This document shows, in pieces, positions 44,940 through 56,628 of a stretch of 64,000 nucleotides of DNA (positions are counted from its first letter, which is position 1; the number at the start of each line of letters is the position of its first letter). The notes below the pieces were generated by a model, which was not told the origin of the DNA, did no database searches, and saw only the letters and a list, made by a program, of their open reading frames with translations. This DNA comes from Zygaena filipendulae (Eukaryota; Arthropoda; Insecta; Lepidoptera; Zygaenidae), in contig OU015669.1 in the NCBI GenBank assembly GCA_907165275.2, forward strand, positions 8,950,501 through 9,014,500, read 5' to 3'. The position numbers and the translations under genes are program-made.

Positions 44940-45429
44940 TAGTTAATAAGTGTTGGAGTTGTTTGAGTTCTTCTCCACTTTACCGAGTTTAAATGAGAAA
45001 TTGTTAATTTAATAGAAATAAAAATGAACTTTGGTGCCGATTGTACCGTTTACTCCAAATAAAAAAAAAATATACGTTGGGTAGAAGTGAAAACAAGTTC
45101 GAATTTTAGACCACAAAAATTCTACAAAAAAAGCGGTGTAAAAAAGGTCAATTTAAAAAAAATATGTTTGTAATTCGAATTTAGGCATATCAGTTCCAAT
45201 CTCAGAGTAACTTTCACTGTCACTAAATAGCTCTGAGTTAGAGAATTCTGTTTTATTACGACTATAGGTGGTGAAGAATAAAATATTTTATTGGAGGTTT
45301 GGGCGGGAATCGAAAGCGTGTCGGTTTCCGATAAAAGAATAAACTTAAGGAATAACCTTCAACAAATGAATGCCACAAAGTTGTTATAATAACTGAGGCT
45401 ATTCAAAAATGGGATGATTATTTATTTTT
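44940..45429. other. Intergenic, no gene recognised
   Basis: Contains the short text TTTGGGCGGGAATCGAAAGC near 45297, shared in part with 7688 and 15300. Confidence 0.35.
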
Positions 45430-45670
45430 CTAGTTATTCCCTGCCATTTCACCTGTGTTAAATTCGGAGTTCCCGCGGAAATTCCGGGACAAAACATACG
45501 TTTTCTCCATGCCTCTGAAAACGTGTAATATGCAAAATTTAATACACGCCATAAATCTCATAAATTAGTCACTATTGATGAAAACCGCATGAAAATCCGT
45601 TCAGTAGTTTTTCGGGTTTGAGTTTTGAGAGACAGACAGACAGACAGACGTGTCGGAGGACTTTAATAAC
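45430..45670 (-). mobile_element. Helitron-like element
   Basis: CTAGTTATTCCCTGCCATT, GGAGTTCCCGCGGAAATTCC, (CAGA)n at 45631-45650, then ACGTGTCGGAGGACTTTAAT. 5' border uncertain. Confidence 0.65.
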
Positions 45671-46069
45671 CTACATGAAGTGATTAATAAAAACACCGAG
45701 TGGAGTGGAGCCTGGCTTTGCGAGGTCAGTGACCTGTGTCCGGTAGCAATACTTTTTAATACGAACTATAAATAACGTAGCGCTGTTATCGGAGTCCCCG
45801 AATCTTCGGATCCGGAGCGGCGTGCGACGTTAAGATTGTATTAATTGATTGTTTCGTCGATTTTAGAGATCCGCTGTCAATTGCGGTCAAGTTTAGTTTT
45901 CGATTTATAATGTTTTTGTAACGATCCCTTTAGGGATTGTAAAACCTTTGAATTGAGACTACGCACATGCAGACGCTGTGCATAAGCAATCTCCACGGGA
46001 TAGACCATAGAGAAAATAGCACATTGATTTCCTTTAGGTTGAAAATAACCACTTTTCTAAAATGACCAC
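45671..46069. other. Intergenic with GC-richer patch
   Basis: 45785-45830 (CCCCGAATCTTCGGATCCGG) is GC-rich, and ACGATCCCTTTAGGGATTGT at 45920-45940 is an inverted repeat. No gene is supported. Confidence 0.3.
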
Positions 46070-46072
46070 TTA

Positions 46073-46309
46073 CCGCCGCACTCAGAGTCGACTTTAATGA
46101 TTACTTAGTTAAGTATAGATTTTTAAAACAAAACTGCCGCAATCAGACAAGTTCAAAAAATTAATGTTAATTGACATTTAACTAATTAAGTTACATGTCA
46201 TTAAATGCCAATTAACATTAATTTACTGAACGTCTCTGATTGCGGCAGTTTTGTTTTAAAAATCTATACTTAACTAAGTAATCATTAAAGTCGACTCTGA
46301 GTGCGGCCG
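46073..46309. mobile_element. Palindromic MITE family B, copy 3
   Basis: 237 bp, TTA on both sides (46070-46072, 46310-46312). CCGCCGCACTCAGAGTCGAC ... GACTCTGAGTGCGGCCG, with long internal complementarity. Confidence 0.85.
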
Positions 46310-46424
46310 TTAGACGTTTTAAACAAATAGCCGAGCTTTACAAAAATAAATATACGTAGGTACCTATGTAACGCAAAATAATTTTATATTGATGATTAAA
46401 ATTTCTCTGCAAATCACACTAATA

Positions 46425-46490
46425 TCCTTACATATTATTAAACAAAGTCTTCCGCTGCGTCTGTCTGTCTATCTGTACGCGATATACTCT
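46425..46490 (+). mobile_element. Helitron-like 5' fragment
   Basis: ACTAATATCCTTACATATTA then AAAGTCTTCCGCTGCGTCTG. No 3' end follows. Confidence 0.4.
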
Positions 46491-47098
46491 GACTACTGAC
46501 TAACGTTTTTTTCAATTCGCTCGTAGGTATAGTATTCTAAAACAATCGAGTATGCTGTCAAGAAATCAGCGTGGCATACAAAACTCCATCCATCTTCTGT
46601 TTGGAGCAACTCTATTGTTAGCATTTCTAGGCCATGTCTTTCTAACATTCTCGATGTCATCGGATGTCGTCACACTAACCTTTGATATTAAAATATCACC
46701 GAAGGATCGAATAACATTCATATGCAAATGCAGAAATCCGATATCAACACACGAGTAGTTAGAAAATAAAGAAATCGTTTTAAACTACAATCAATTAGAT
46801 TTAACGCGCTACGCGTCAACGATACGTTCGTCAACATTCAAAAAGGAATCGTTTATCATCCACACTATAATTTAAGTATCATATTTTTAATATATTCCTA
46901 GCGTCAAAATGTATCCCGATTAAATAAAAAGAAAGATTTTATTCAGTAGCCGATCCAGAGGGGTTTTTTGTCAGTGGATTCTGGTTTATTTTTCATTTCG
47001 ATTAATTTGTGTAACCAAACTCCGAAATACGGAAATAATATTAATTTTATTTATTAACTTTGGTTGCATTGAGTGTCCAGAAAGATCCAATTTAAGTC
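46491..47098. other. Intergenic; unassigned 68-codon frame
   Basis: The plus frame at 46552-46758 has a hydrophobic segment (LLFGATLLLAFLGHVFL) but no recognised family. GC content is slightly raised over it, so it could be an old coding fragment on either strand. Confidence 0.3.
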
Positions 47099-47101
47099 TT
47101 A

Positions 47102-47270
47102 CCGCCGCACTCAGAGTCGACTTTAATGATTCGCAGAGTCGCATTTATGTAACTTCATTAGTTAAATGTCAATTAACATAAATTTATTAAACTTGTTTGA
47201 TTGCGGCAGTTTTGTTTTAAAAATCTATACTTAACTAAGTAATCATTAAAGTCGACTCTGAGTGCGGCGG
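47102..47270. mobile_element. Palindromic MITE family B, internally deleted
   Basis: 169 bp, TTA on both sides (47099-47101, 47271-47273). Left arm CCGCCGCACTCAGAGTCGAC is cut short after TTTAATGATTCGCAG; the right arm is complete. A deletion derivative of the 231-238 bp form. Confidence 0.8.
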
Positions 47271-47273
47271 TTA

Positions 47274-48101
47274 GCTATTTATTGTAAATGTCGTCGTGCA
47301 TAAACGTTGTTTTAAACTAAATTGTTTTCGATACAAAATGGATGGAAAATAGAAATACTTGATCAAAGAACAAAAGAAGAACTAAAATAATTCATATGTT
47401 GCTGGATTCGTATGAAATTGAAAAATATTTATTGGACTTACCTAAAACAAATCTGTTAAAACATAATATAAGTGTAATATTTTTGAGTAAATGTTATGAC
47501 ATGTACTTTTTCTCTTTTTTTACACTTAACACCTGTTTGGAAGTCAGTTGTTTTCAAGAGAAGAGACAAGCCAGAATCTATTGGGTTTCCTTTAGGCAAA
47601 GTATTCCAAATTCGATTAAAATTTTTATTTTCATACGATGTTTCACTTTCGTCTTTTGTTTCTATTTATTTTAATAGGATTTCTTTATTTTTATCACGGC
47701 ATTTTGTGATCAACCAATGCCAACCAGATATCGAACGTGGCACCTTTTTGCTGTGTCGGACAAGATTTAATTTTCTTCCAGTTCACCTCAACGCGAGGCG
47801 GCGGAACCTAATTTAGTGTTTTCTAATGACCAAAGCCGAACCTAAAATCAAAGCCAAGCCACGCAAAGTTAGTAGGAACAATAAATCAGTTGGAAGCCGA
47901 GTGTCAAACTCTGGCGCGCATTAGCGGGCCGTTTCACTCAACGGTTGGACCGGGCATTACTTTGTTTACTCGCTCACCCTGTATAACTCTACCGTTCTAA
48001 AATAGGTTGTTCGACGCATGATTAATTGGTTAAACTTTGATATATATTCAGTTGTATCGTTGTAAATATGGAGGTAATATATTTTGTGATAACATTATGA
48101 A
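47274..48101. other. Intergenic, no gene recognised
   Basis: Two overlapping plus frames (92 and 106 codons, 47396-47816) in different phases; neither shows a family hallmark. Confidence 0.3.
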
Positions 48102-48306
48102 CTAGCTGTTCCCCGCGGTTTCACCCGCATTTTTTCACTGTTCCCGCGGGAATTCCGGTATAAAAAGTACCCTATGTCCTTCTCTGTACCTCTGATACAG
48201 AGTGTACAAAATTTCATGATGATTGGTTGAGCCGTTAAGGCGTGATAGCGTAACAGACAAACAGACAGACAGAGTTACTTTTGCATTTATAATATTAAAG
48301 TAGGGA
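48102..48306 (-). mobile_element. Helitron-like element, full length
   Basis: CTAGCTGTTCCCCGCGG follows an A; the hairpin arm GTTTCACCCGC has lost part of its partner. The body has GGTATAAAAAGTACCCTATG and CATGATGATTGGTTGAGCC, ending ATAATATTAAAGTAGGGA before T. Confidence 0.8.
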
Positions 48307-50622
48307 TTCCATATTCGAGAAAAATGAAGTTTCCTATTTAATAGTAGGTAAAACTTTTAATATAGAATTCAAAAGTTGAGTTACGATTTTGCCTGTCTAA
48401 TTCGATTATTAGATAAAACTTATTAATAGAAACACCAAGTTATATCAAATCAGCTTTTAAGTTTCTGCAGGTAATATTTGTTATCAAAAAAATTGTATGT
48501 AGCTAACAATAGAAATAATTGATTTTGATTATTTCTATTAAAAATGCATCAAAACACAAGCATTTGTTATTTTGCGTGGATTTGAAAATGGAATGTATCA
48601 ATTATTGTATTATTATAGGAATTTATTTGAATTTTTGAGATACTTCTACTTTAAGTTAGATTTTAGGTTACCCTAAGATCTCTCTGACGATTTACGTATT
48701 TAGAGAGTTCATTTTGAAGCGGTAGCGTTATACTCGGGTATATTGCACGCCACTCTCGCTCATATATCTATTCTTGGCCCGCTGAAGCAACAATAATCTA
48801 ACAATCTGTTATTAGACGGAGACAGGGCCCGTTAAACGATATTGCTTTGTCTAATTACCAATTGAGGCTGATTTTTGCTTTCCCCTTATTATTTTAGATG
48901 GGTATAAATTGACGATCATAAAGACTGTTGAATTAATTTTAGAATCATGATACGTCAATATACATATAAAAAAATTATGATTACAACTTTCAGATTGTTT
49001 CAGATAGTTATGTTAGAATAAGAAAGAAAAAAGGCGTAATTTATAGTTTTATTTTTATCGCGACTCTACATTAAATTTTAAATTTGATATATCATTAATT
49101 AAAGAATAGAAATACATAATAATAGATAAGATATCTAATTAAAAACCACATATACATAATATAAATAATTATTTGTTAGAGACTAGTTCTATAGTACAGG
49201 GAGTCCTAGTTTAGGGACATGGATATTGGTCCATGTTTAGGGACTAGTGCTCAATTATTGTATAATTATATTTTTTGTTCAAAAAACCCTTTTTATTTTC
49301 ATATAAACACCGACCACTGGCCAAACAACATTACTTATTCGAAATTAAACACATTTTGAACTCTTTAGACAATCATTTTCATAATATATAAATTATAGAT
49401 CAATAAAACTCATTGTAATTCGTATGTTGTATTTTAATGTATATGAGAAGACACATTTTTTTATATATTTTTGTCTGTTCGTTTGATCGGTTTTATTTTT
49501 CTGATAGTTTCAAAAAGTTGCAATAATCATAGAGATTTTAATGCTTTTTGTATTCATATTTTAAAAGATTCCATATCATTTCATAATTGTTATATTTTAG
49601 TAAATATATACAAACAACTTTTTACCTACTCACTTATAAAACAAGTATGTATGTATCTTTAAAATTTATATTATTTATATTTATATTATAGACGACATAA
49701 GATACCCACTGTACGTCGAATTCGTATTCAAATAAAAATAAAAGGATGAATATAAAAAAAAAACCTTCCCTTTCAAAATCGCGTAACCTAAAATCTCAAT
49801 TTTTTGTGCGTCGCTATATGCAATTATCAGAAAGAAATCGGACCCAATTTCGCACAGGTAGATGTACCACACAATGCCCAATTTACGTCATTTTGAAAAA
49901 TTTCCACAATAGTATTAGTGAAGTGAACAGGTGTTCCCCTATTTTATTTTATTATTACAGTACTATAGTACTGGCACATTACGCATTAAAAAGGAGAAAA
50001 AAAAAACAACTAAGCCTTCGAACTTGCTACGAATCAAATCTGTATACGACAGTGATTGCTTTGACTCGAAAACGATCCCACTTCTGTGCAAGTTCAATAG
50101 AGAACACACTTTTTACTGTACACGATAAAACATAAAATGGCATGTGTAGTTTTATTGAGTTAAGCTCTATCGTTATTAACATTAGAAGAGGTCGTTGGTA
50201 CTCAGGGGAAACTAAAGCACAGGTGTCCAGCGCTCGGTCCGTTAAAACGAGATGACACGACAAAATCACGCGCAGTGCGAAAGAGATGCAACCAAAATAA
50301 ACGTTGAACTTGTGTAATGTTTTTTTTTTCTTTGCGCTCTCCCTCGCCTATGTTCGTGACGGTTCTTTTTTATTTTTTTTATTTAGTTTTGTTGCTTATG
50401 CTGAGCAGTTTTAGTTTATTTTTGTTGCTTTTAGCTATATTTTAAGAGTTTTAACTTTAATTGGCCGTGTTTTTATAGACCTGCAATCAAACTTGTGCGT
50501 CTGCGCAACAGCTATTTCGATAAAACTGTGTTTAACTGGTTTTATTTTTTGTGTGATAACTAGCACGTTACCGAATATTGCAAGTGACTAACTTAATTTT
50601 TAATTCAAATTAGTACCTACTG
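48307..50622. other. Long AT-rich stretch, no gene recognised
   Basis: 2.3 kb. A small hairpin ACATGGA-TATTGG-TCCATGT (49217-49236) lies between two TTTAGGGAC words. The 129-codon plus frame at 49746-50135 is low-complexity (RRKKKQL, FYYYST) and has no family. No repeats recognised. Confidence 0.3.
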
Positions 50623-50665
50623 CTAGCTGTTTCACCCACGTAACTTTCGGTATTTCTTTGGAAAC
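50623..50665 (-). mobile_element. Helitron-like 3' end fragment
   Basis: CTAGCTGTTTCACCCACG then TAACTTTCGGTATTTC. Ends after about 40 bases. Confidence 0.5.
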
Positions 50666-50743
50666 ACTGTGTAGAGTGAAATGAACTTACAATCACTTTG
50701 AGCTGTTTCAGAGCTGATTACAATATAATAAGAGATATGTATA

Positions 50744-51270
50744 TATATATACACACCGGTAGAATTAGCGGAACATAAAAAGGCAGAGTATAGAAATAAT
50801 TACGTATATATATTAAAACAAATAATAATTAGACGTGAAGTAATAAATTAATATACATCTTTTAACACTTTAAAAGTTTGTAATTAAATTATTAAATTTT
50901 ATTTAAAATAATAATAAAAAAAACACTTTTTCTCTAATTTGTGGGCACACAAATAATGTTGCAAATTAAAGATTACTGTGATTTTAACACTAAATTAATG
51001 AACGATTAATAACGTGTGTTTCCCCTTCGTGATTCCACTTTTATTTGCAACATTGTCTGTGTTCTCACAAACTAGAGACTTTTTTGTTTTTTTTTTAAAT
51101 TTTGATTACTTTTAATAAAATTTAACTAAAAACTTCTTAAAATCGATGTTAAAAGATGTATATTAGTTTATTACTTCATGCCTGATAATAATTTGTTTTA
51201 ATACATATACGTAATTATTTCTATACTCTGCCTTTTTATGTTCCGCTAATTCTGCCGGTGTGTATATATA
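50744..51270. mobile_element. 527-bp foldback element with ~125-bp arms
   Basis: Outer arms: TATATATACACACCGGTAGA... (50744-50870) and its near-perfect reverse complement (51146-51270), sharing AATTAGCGGAACATAAAAAG and GCAGAGTATAGAAATAATTA. Inner arms also pair (CTCTAATTTGTGGGCACA / CTCTAGTTTGTGAGAACA). Nearly the whole element can fold. No coding sequence; target duplication unclear. Confidence 0.75.
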
Positions 51271-51316
51271 CGCACTCACATAAACTTTTGCATTATAATA
51301 GGCACACTGGGAAGTT

Positions 51317-51545
51317 TTTAGTTCGTCTAGTAAATTAGAAAAAATAAATATTTGAGTCGTATTTTTTTCTTTTTTTAAGTACTTAATAACGGTGATATAT
51401 TGAGTCGAAATTTCGCGTGAATGGGGTTGTAACGTCACAAGCCCTCACTGATGAACTTTATATATGTAAGTATTTGTTTGTTAATTTGAAAAAAAGCAAA
51501 AAAATACGTGTATAGGCATTATTTTTTTAATACTGTCCAACTGAT
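51317..51545 (+). mobile_element. MITE family A, degenerate copy
   Basis: GTTCGTCTAGTAAATTAGAA for the left end, then GATATATTGAGTCGAAATTT and CGCGTGAATGGGG, AAAAAGCAAAAAAATACGTG, and a worn right end CTGTCCAACTGATC. TGACGTCA sites are lost. Oldest of the five copies. Confidence 0.6.
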
Positions 51546-51810
51546 CAAAATAAACACGTAAGTATATTAGAATTTTCGATTTTCATACCGCGGCACCATG
51601 CTTAGCACGGCCGATCAGGTCGACGTAATATGTGGGATGACTATTATAATAAAGGTTTTGTGTTTTGCGTTAGTTAAGAATTGACCCTCTGTTTGTACGT
51701 AACTGAACGGTAATGGCCGTTGTAGAGCAGAGTATGGACAGGAAATAAGTTAGAGCGATGCATGCATAATGTACCTACCTATATATTGTGTCCAAAACGT
51801 TTAAATTATT

Positions 51811-52016
51811 TAATTGCCCCTCGGTTTCACTCGCGGTAATTTCGGAGTTGCCGCGGGAATTCCAGAATAAAAAGTACCTTATGTCCTTCTCTGTACCCCT
51901 GACAACATGCATGCCAAATTTCATCCACATCCGTTCAGCTGTTTTTGCGTGATTGAGTGATAAACATCCAAACGTCATACACACATTCTCACATTTATAA
52001 TATTTGTAGGATAGGA
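51811..52016 (-). mobile_element. Helitron-like element
   Basis: AATTGCCCCTCGGTTTCACT, then GTTGCCGCGGGAATTCCAGA, TACCCCTGACAACATGCATG and TTTATAATATTTGTAGGATA. A 127-codon minus frame across it (51775-52158) is repeat read-through. 3' CTAG is lost. Confidence 0.65.
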
Positions 52017-52127
52017 ACTTTCTATGTCTATTGTCTATATACGAGCAAAAGGTCACTATCTCACTGACTTGTTTAGTAGCAGTTTGGTAGTTTATGGAGA
52101 GCAAAAGTGATTTCATGTGGGTACTCC

Positions 52128-52160
52128 TAAATAGAGGATGAAACCGCGGGGAACACATAG
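52128..52160 (+). mobile_element. Helitron-like 3' end fragment
   Basis: GAGGATGAAACCGCGGGGAA then CACATAG before T. Faces the minus copy just upstream. Confidence 0.5.
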
Positions 52161-52978
52161 TATGAGCACATACTTACATATAATTAATACATAATTTTCG
52201 ACAGTTATTTCCCTCGGGAACTCTTTGTTTTGGCATCAAAACAATTTTATTTTTTTTCTTCTAGGGAATAGAGAGGGGCACAGTGCGATAGATATTATGT
52301 AATGCCTAGGTTCAAGACACAAGTTAAGACACATGCCTACCCTTTGGAAAATATATTGCCTAAATACGTAATATGGAGATTAGTCGACCAGCTGTCTACC
52401 GTACACTTGTCTAGCCTACTAGTTAAAGCAATGGAAAAGCCCTAAAGAACTTACTTTGCCTTTGTATTCAATAAATTGAAAATTATGTTTTTGTTTTGCG
52501 AACGGTACAAGTGTCACACTTACTGACATACCACGTGTGCTACAAGAAAGAGAGAAAATAACAAACCCTTTAATTTATGCCACTATAGTGCATACTCGTA
52601 TCTCGAAAATAAAATATTACCTTTTTATTTTTCCTTTCGAACCTTTTTTTTGGGTCACTAACCTCGAGTGATGGGCCGTCGCGATATGCGATTGTCGATA
52701 TTTTCTGTTCTCTTAGTTCACAAAGGTGTTGTGTTTGCTCTCATGCTTACTTATTTATGACTTTTGATTTTATCGTTGTCGCCGTGCTAATTACTCGAGT
52801 AACGATAGCGAGATCTTTGTCCGTATGTGAATACTAATTAGTTTTGTATTTGATATAAGTTTTAATTAAAACTTCAGACTTTCTTAGTCAAATAACTTGA
52901 TCGTCTGTTACTTAACTGATCGAGGTAATAAGATTTTTTCTCATACAGAACATTTACTTTAGACCCAATTAACATTGA
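52161..52978. other. Intergenic, no gene recognised
   Basis: GGGCCGTCGCGATATGCGAT near 52675-52695 is a palindrome-rich patch. No gene signal. Confidence 0.35.
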
Positions 52979-53097
52979 TAAATAATAATTAAACTTCAAA
53001 ACACACAGTTATACTTGATCCCACACTAAGTTTTAACTTGGGTTGTGGAAACCAAGCAAATGTGGTGTATGTGTACTACATATTATAACATCTTCTT
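52979..53097 (-). repeat. SINE S1, 5'-truncated
   Basis: (AAT)n then AAACTTCAAAACACACAGTT, TGATCCCACACTAAGTTTTA and GAAACCAAGCAAATGTGG. Only the 3' half of the SINE is present; it abuts an RTE fragment. Confidence 0.7.
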
Positions 53098-53265
53098 CTT
53101 CTTCTTCAGCCTGTGTCCATCCACTACTGAATGTAGGCCTTCTCATCGCGTTTCCATCCGCTCCAACACCTTGGTCTTCGCATCTAGGTCTTCCCGCCCT
53201 CCTACGTCCTGTCCGGGGTCTCCAATCCGTGGTTCTCAGGGTCCACCTATCTACATCCATGCATC
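53098..53265 (-). pseudogene. RTE-type LINE C-terminal fragment
   Basis: The minus frame encodes DRWTLRTTDWRPRTGRRRAG and then a shifted C-terminus; the DNA end GGCCTACATTCAGTAGTGGA matches the (E/A)YVQQWT-type end of RTE reverse transcriptases, followed by a (GAA)n tail. WRPRTGRR is typical of this clade in Lepidoptera. 5'-truncated and broken. Confidence 0.75.
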
Positions 53266-53308
53266 AATACATCCATATTATATCCATATTATAAAAAATA
53301 ATAAAAAA

Positions 53309-53495
53309 AAATGTGCCCCGTGGTTTCACCCGCGTTAATTTCAGAGTTCCCGCAGGAATTCCGGGATAAAAAGTACCTTATGTGTTAATCTGATGTATAA
53401 GCTATATTATTGTAAAGTTTCGTTTAAATCCATTCAGTAGTTTTTGCGTGAAAGAGTATAACAAACATCCATCCATCCATCCATAAATCATGTAA
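53309..53495 (-). mobile_element. Helitron-like element
   Basis: GTGCCCCGTGGTTTCACCCG, then TTCCCGCAGGAATTCCGGGA and a (CATC)n run at 53467-53484 corresponding to the (GATG)n of 10899-11119. The CTAG end is missing. Confidence 0.7.
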
Positions 53496-53979
53496 AATAC
53501 TTTCGAATGAGAAATTGTAGTAATTGTTTTTTTTTTGTTGAAGTTTATCCCTTGCGGGGAAGGCAAAGGAACTTTAGATATACAGCCAATTCAGTAGTCT
53601 TTCTTCTTCTGAAGTAATTTACATCGAAATGCATTGATGTGCATTGATGCAGTGAGATGCATTTCAATGTTTTACCGGAACTTTTAGCAACAAATCTTTA
53701 CAGTATAGGTAACTTTAATAGGACGCTCTGTGGGAAGTTATATAGTAAAACGAAAACCTCCCAACGAACGCCCTATTTCATCTTGTTTCACTGTTTGCGC
53801 ACACTGTTCATCACTAATAGATTATTATTATGCAAAATCCACCATATTGACACAATATTAATCACGATAAACTAATTTGCAAAACAAAGAAATGAAACTG
53901 ACGTCCTTTCTGCTAAAAATCCTACCAAAGGTCCTGTAAACATAATATCATTTCATGATAAAAAGTTTTTTGCGTTTAA
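53496..53979. repeat. Unassigned; short shared repeat
   Basis: 53527-53597 (GGGAAGGCAAAGGAACTTTA then CAGCCAATTCA) resembles 58740-58800. The rest, with a 72-codon plus frame at 53657-53875, is unassigned. Confidence 0.3.
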
Positions 53980-54045
53980 AAGTCCACCTCCACCGGGAAT
54001 CGAACCCAGAACCTCTTGATTAGCGATGTCCACACGATCGTCCAG
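53980..54045 (-). repeat. SINE S1 head fragment
   Basis: Plus strand AAGTCCACCTCCACCGGGAA then TCGAACCCAGAACCTCTTGA: the reverse of the B box and T-arm region. It ends before the A box, and the following sequence is unrelated. Confidence 0.6.
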
Positions 54046-55713
54046 ATAATGATTGTTTTATCGATAGATATAGTTAATATTAGTCCATCGACACAGCACT
54101 GTCCAGCTGCACAGTAGCCGTTCGAGCGCCTACACGATTTATCTCCAAGCCGACACTCGTCACAAATCACCACATAGAGTTTTTTTTTTGTTTTTGTCTT
54201 TAATTTTATAACCGTCGTAAATGACCTTTAGTGCAGACAAGGCACCTTATCGACGTAATAAAAAAATCTTTGTGATATTGAGGTTAGTAATTATATATTA
54301 TAATTTTTCATGTATCAGTTTGTAATTAAAGTTATAATTTCGCATGCGTATGGATTATGTATAAAGTAAAATATATACCAAAAACATACTATTTACTTAG
54401 TATGCCTACTCGCTGAGAAATTGATTGTATCTTTGAGGTTGAATAAATAAAATAAAATAATTTCTTAACATATTATGATGGGATTGGCATTCATTAAGCA
54501 ACTTTTTAACAACACCGAAAACAAAAATTTATTGAGATGGCGTTACAAAAAAAAAAATTGTACAAAAACTGATTGTTCAGGAAATATAGAACTTAAAAAG
54601 TAAAACCTTATCTAACTAAATACAAAATTTATTCTAAGTTGATTCCGATACACGAGTAAACCTATCTATAAGAATTGCTCTTTAAAGTCATTCTATTTCA
54701 CAGGTGGTTCGTTATTATGTATTTTTGATTTAACAATCAGAGGGATTGCTAGTATTTATATAATATGATGCAGAGCGAAACGGAATTTTACATTTAGATA
54801 AAAGTCTCAGATCTCCGAACAGATCGATACGGGTCGAGAATATTTTTGACACTCATAAAAAAGATATTTCGGCTTCCGAATTCAGCACCGCGAGTGGTCA
54901 GCCGCAAATAAATTACTTTTGTAGCAATACGGGTTAAATATTTTTTCTGGTTTTTTTTTTAAGGATCATTCAATGGGAATTCTTGTTTTAACGGTATGTT
55001 AATTTTATTGACGGGTCCATAAAATAAAAAGCGACATGAATCTTTATCACCATATAGTGTATGGGATATTCAAATATTTCCGCCATAACAATAGTCAGAC
55101 TGAATTTCGTTTTAATTTTGATAGTGTAAATGTTTGTCTTTGTTTAACTGTTTGAAATTATTCACTTACACATTTATGTATTTATATTGATATACCTACT
55201 CATAACCTACCTATTAAGATAAATGACCAACGAAGCAAACACGTCCTCAAAAAAAAAACATATACCTACGTAGCTTTGAGTAATTTTTTTATGCATGAAT
55301 GTGCGTTCATTCAATCAGAATTTGTGACTATTGTTTTGATGCCATTTTGTAATGAGATTGTGACAAAGACAATTTGTGAGATGTACAAAACTGGAGATTT
55401 GGGTAAAACGTAAAAAAAAAAAATATTAAAATGATTATATTTGACTTTGATTCGACAAGTGAGTCGCTTATCATCTTTGGTAAATCTATAACTTTAATAG
55501 CATATCTAACTAGATCACAAAATACGTATTTAAACTACTCGGGAACAGACCTAAGTACCTAAATCTTTCTTGGACTGATTGCACATTTGAGATGCTTCTA
55601 ACACTTGTACGTATGTTTTCCCACGAAATTATCCTTCACCCTTCAAGTTTGTGATAATCGATATTAATACACATAATTATAAAAAAGGTATACTTAATTT
55701 CGTGATCGAACAC
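54046..55713. other. Long AT-rich stretch, no gene recognised
   Basis: 1.7 kb. A LINE-like tail may end near 54460 (GGTTGAATAAATAAAATAAA). No coding signal. Confidence 0.35.
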
Positions 55714-55716
55714 TTA

Positions 55717-55948
55717 CCGCCGCACTCAGAGTCGACTTTAATGATTACTTAGTATAGATTTTTAAAACAAAACTGCCGCAATCACACAAGTTAAATAAAT
55801 TAATGATAATTGGCATTTAACTAATTAAGTTAAATCTCATTAAATGCCAATTAATACTAATTTACTGAACATCTTTGATTGCGGCAGTTTTGTTTTAAAA
55901 ATCTATACTTAACTAAGTAATCATTAAAGTCGACTCTGAGTGCGGCGG
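55717..55948. mobile_element. Palindromic MITE family B, copy 5
   Basis: 232 bp, TTA on both sides (55714-55716, 55949-55951). CCGCCGCACTCAGAGTCGAC ... GACTCTGAGTGCGGCGG, tips perfectly complementary. Confidence 0.85.
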
Positions 55949-56224
55949 TTAGAAACCTAGATGCCAAGTTAAAGTATACAAAAAATAAACAAAAAGTAAC
56001 TTTGTAAGTTTTTTTTTTTAACAATAGTGACATCTCTTTTTCGCATCAATCATCGGGCAACAATAGAGTCTGTAACAAATTACCATTCGAGAGACTGCGT
56101 AGTGCGGTAGCGGGACAGTTTTGTCTCATTCTTGTGTTCTTTGTCTTTTTCTATGGGTACGATGCGGACAAACGACTGCGGGACGATTTTTTTGACGCAT
56201 TATTAATTTTACACCAAGATCGTT

Positions 56225-56365
56225 TTATTAACCAGCGTGAGTTTCGGAATTCTCGCAGGAACTCCGAAAGTTTATAAAATCAGCTATGAAAGTTCCGTCA
56301 ACATTGGTCCAATCGTTTCGGAGAAAAGCCGGACAACAACAGACAGACAGACAAAAATTTTAAGA
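56225..56365 (-). mobile_element. Helitron-like element, partial
   Basis: AACCAGCGTGAGTTTCGGAA, TTCTCGCAGGAACTCCGAAA, GGTCCAATCGTTTCGGAG and (CAGA)n. Ends lost. Confidence 0.55.
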
Positions 56366-56449
56366 GTTGGTTTCTTGTTACAAATACTGAAGATATATAA
56401 TACTTTCACATGCATTCAGGAAATTTTTTTTTTTTTGACATAGTCACAA

Positions 56450-56628
56450 TGTCATCTGTCTGTCTGTCTCTTTGCGATTAAATCAAAAACTACTGAATGG
56501 ATTTTCATGTAGCTTTTACCATTAGATAGAGTGATTTTAGGGGAAGGATTGTACTTAGATGTAGTTTATCCTGGAATTCTCGCGGGAACCTCGAAATCAC
56601 TGCGGCTGAAACTGCGAGTGACTGCTAG
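56450..56628 (+). mobile_element. Helitron-like element, partial
   Basis: (CTGT)n, AAATCAAAAACTACTGAATG, AGAGTGATTTTAGGGGAAGG, AATTCTCGCGGGAACCTCG and an end ACTGCTAG before T. Same body type as 27615-27791. Confidence 0.65.

Noticed and set aside
49746..50135. 129-codon plus-strand reading frame, the longest in the window
   Set aside because: Low-complexity lysine- and tyrosine-rich text, AT-driven codons, an overlapping frame in another phase, no recognisable domain.
51775..52158. 127-codon minus-strand reading frame
   Set aside because: Most of it lies over a Helitron-like copy (51811-52016); the text AKTAERMWMKFGMHVV also appears in a similar frame over the copy at 2721-2895. It is repeat read-through.
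53043..53338. Plus-strand frames of 83 and 97 codons
   Set aside because: Antisense shadows of the RTE fragment on the minus strand (WRPRTGRR).
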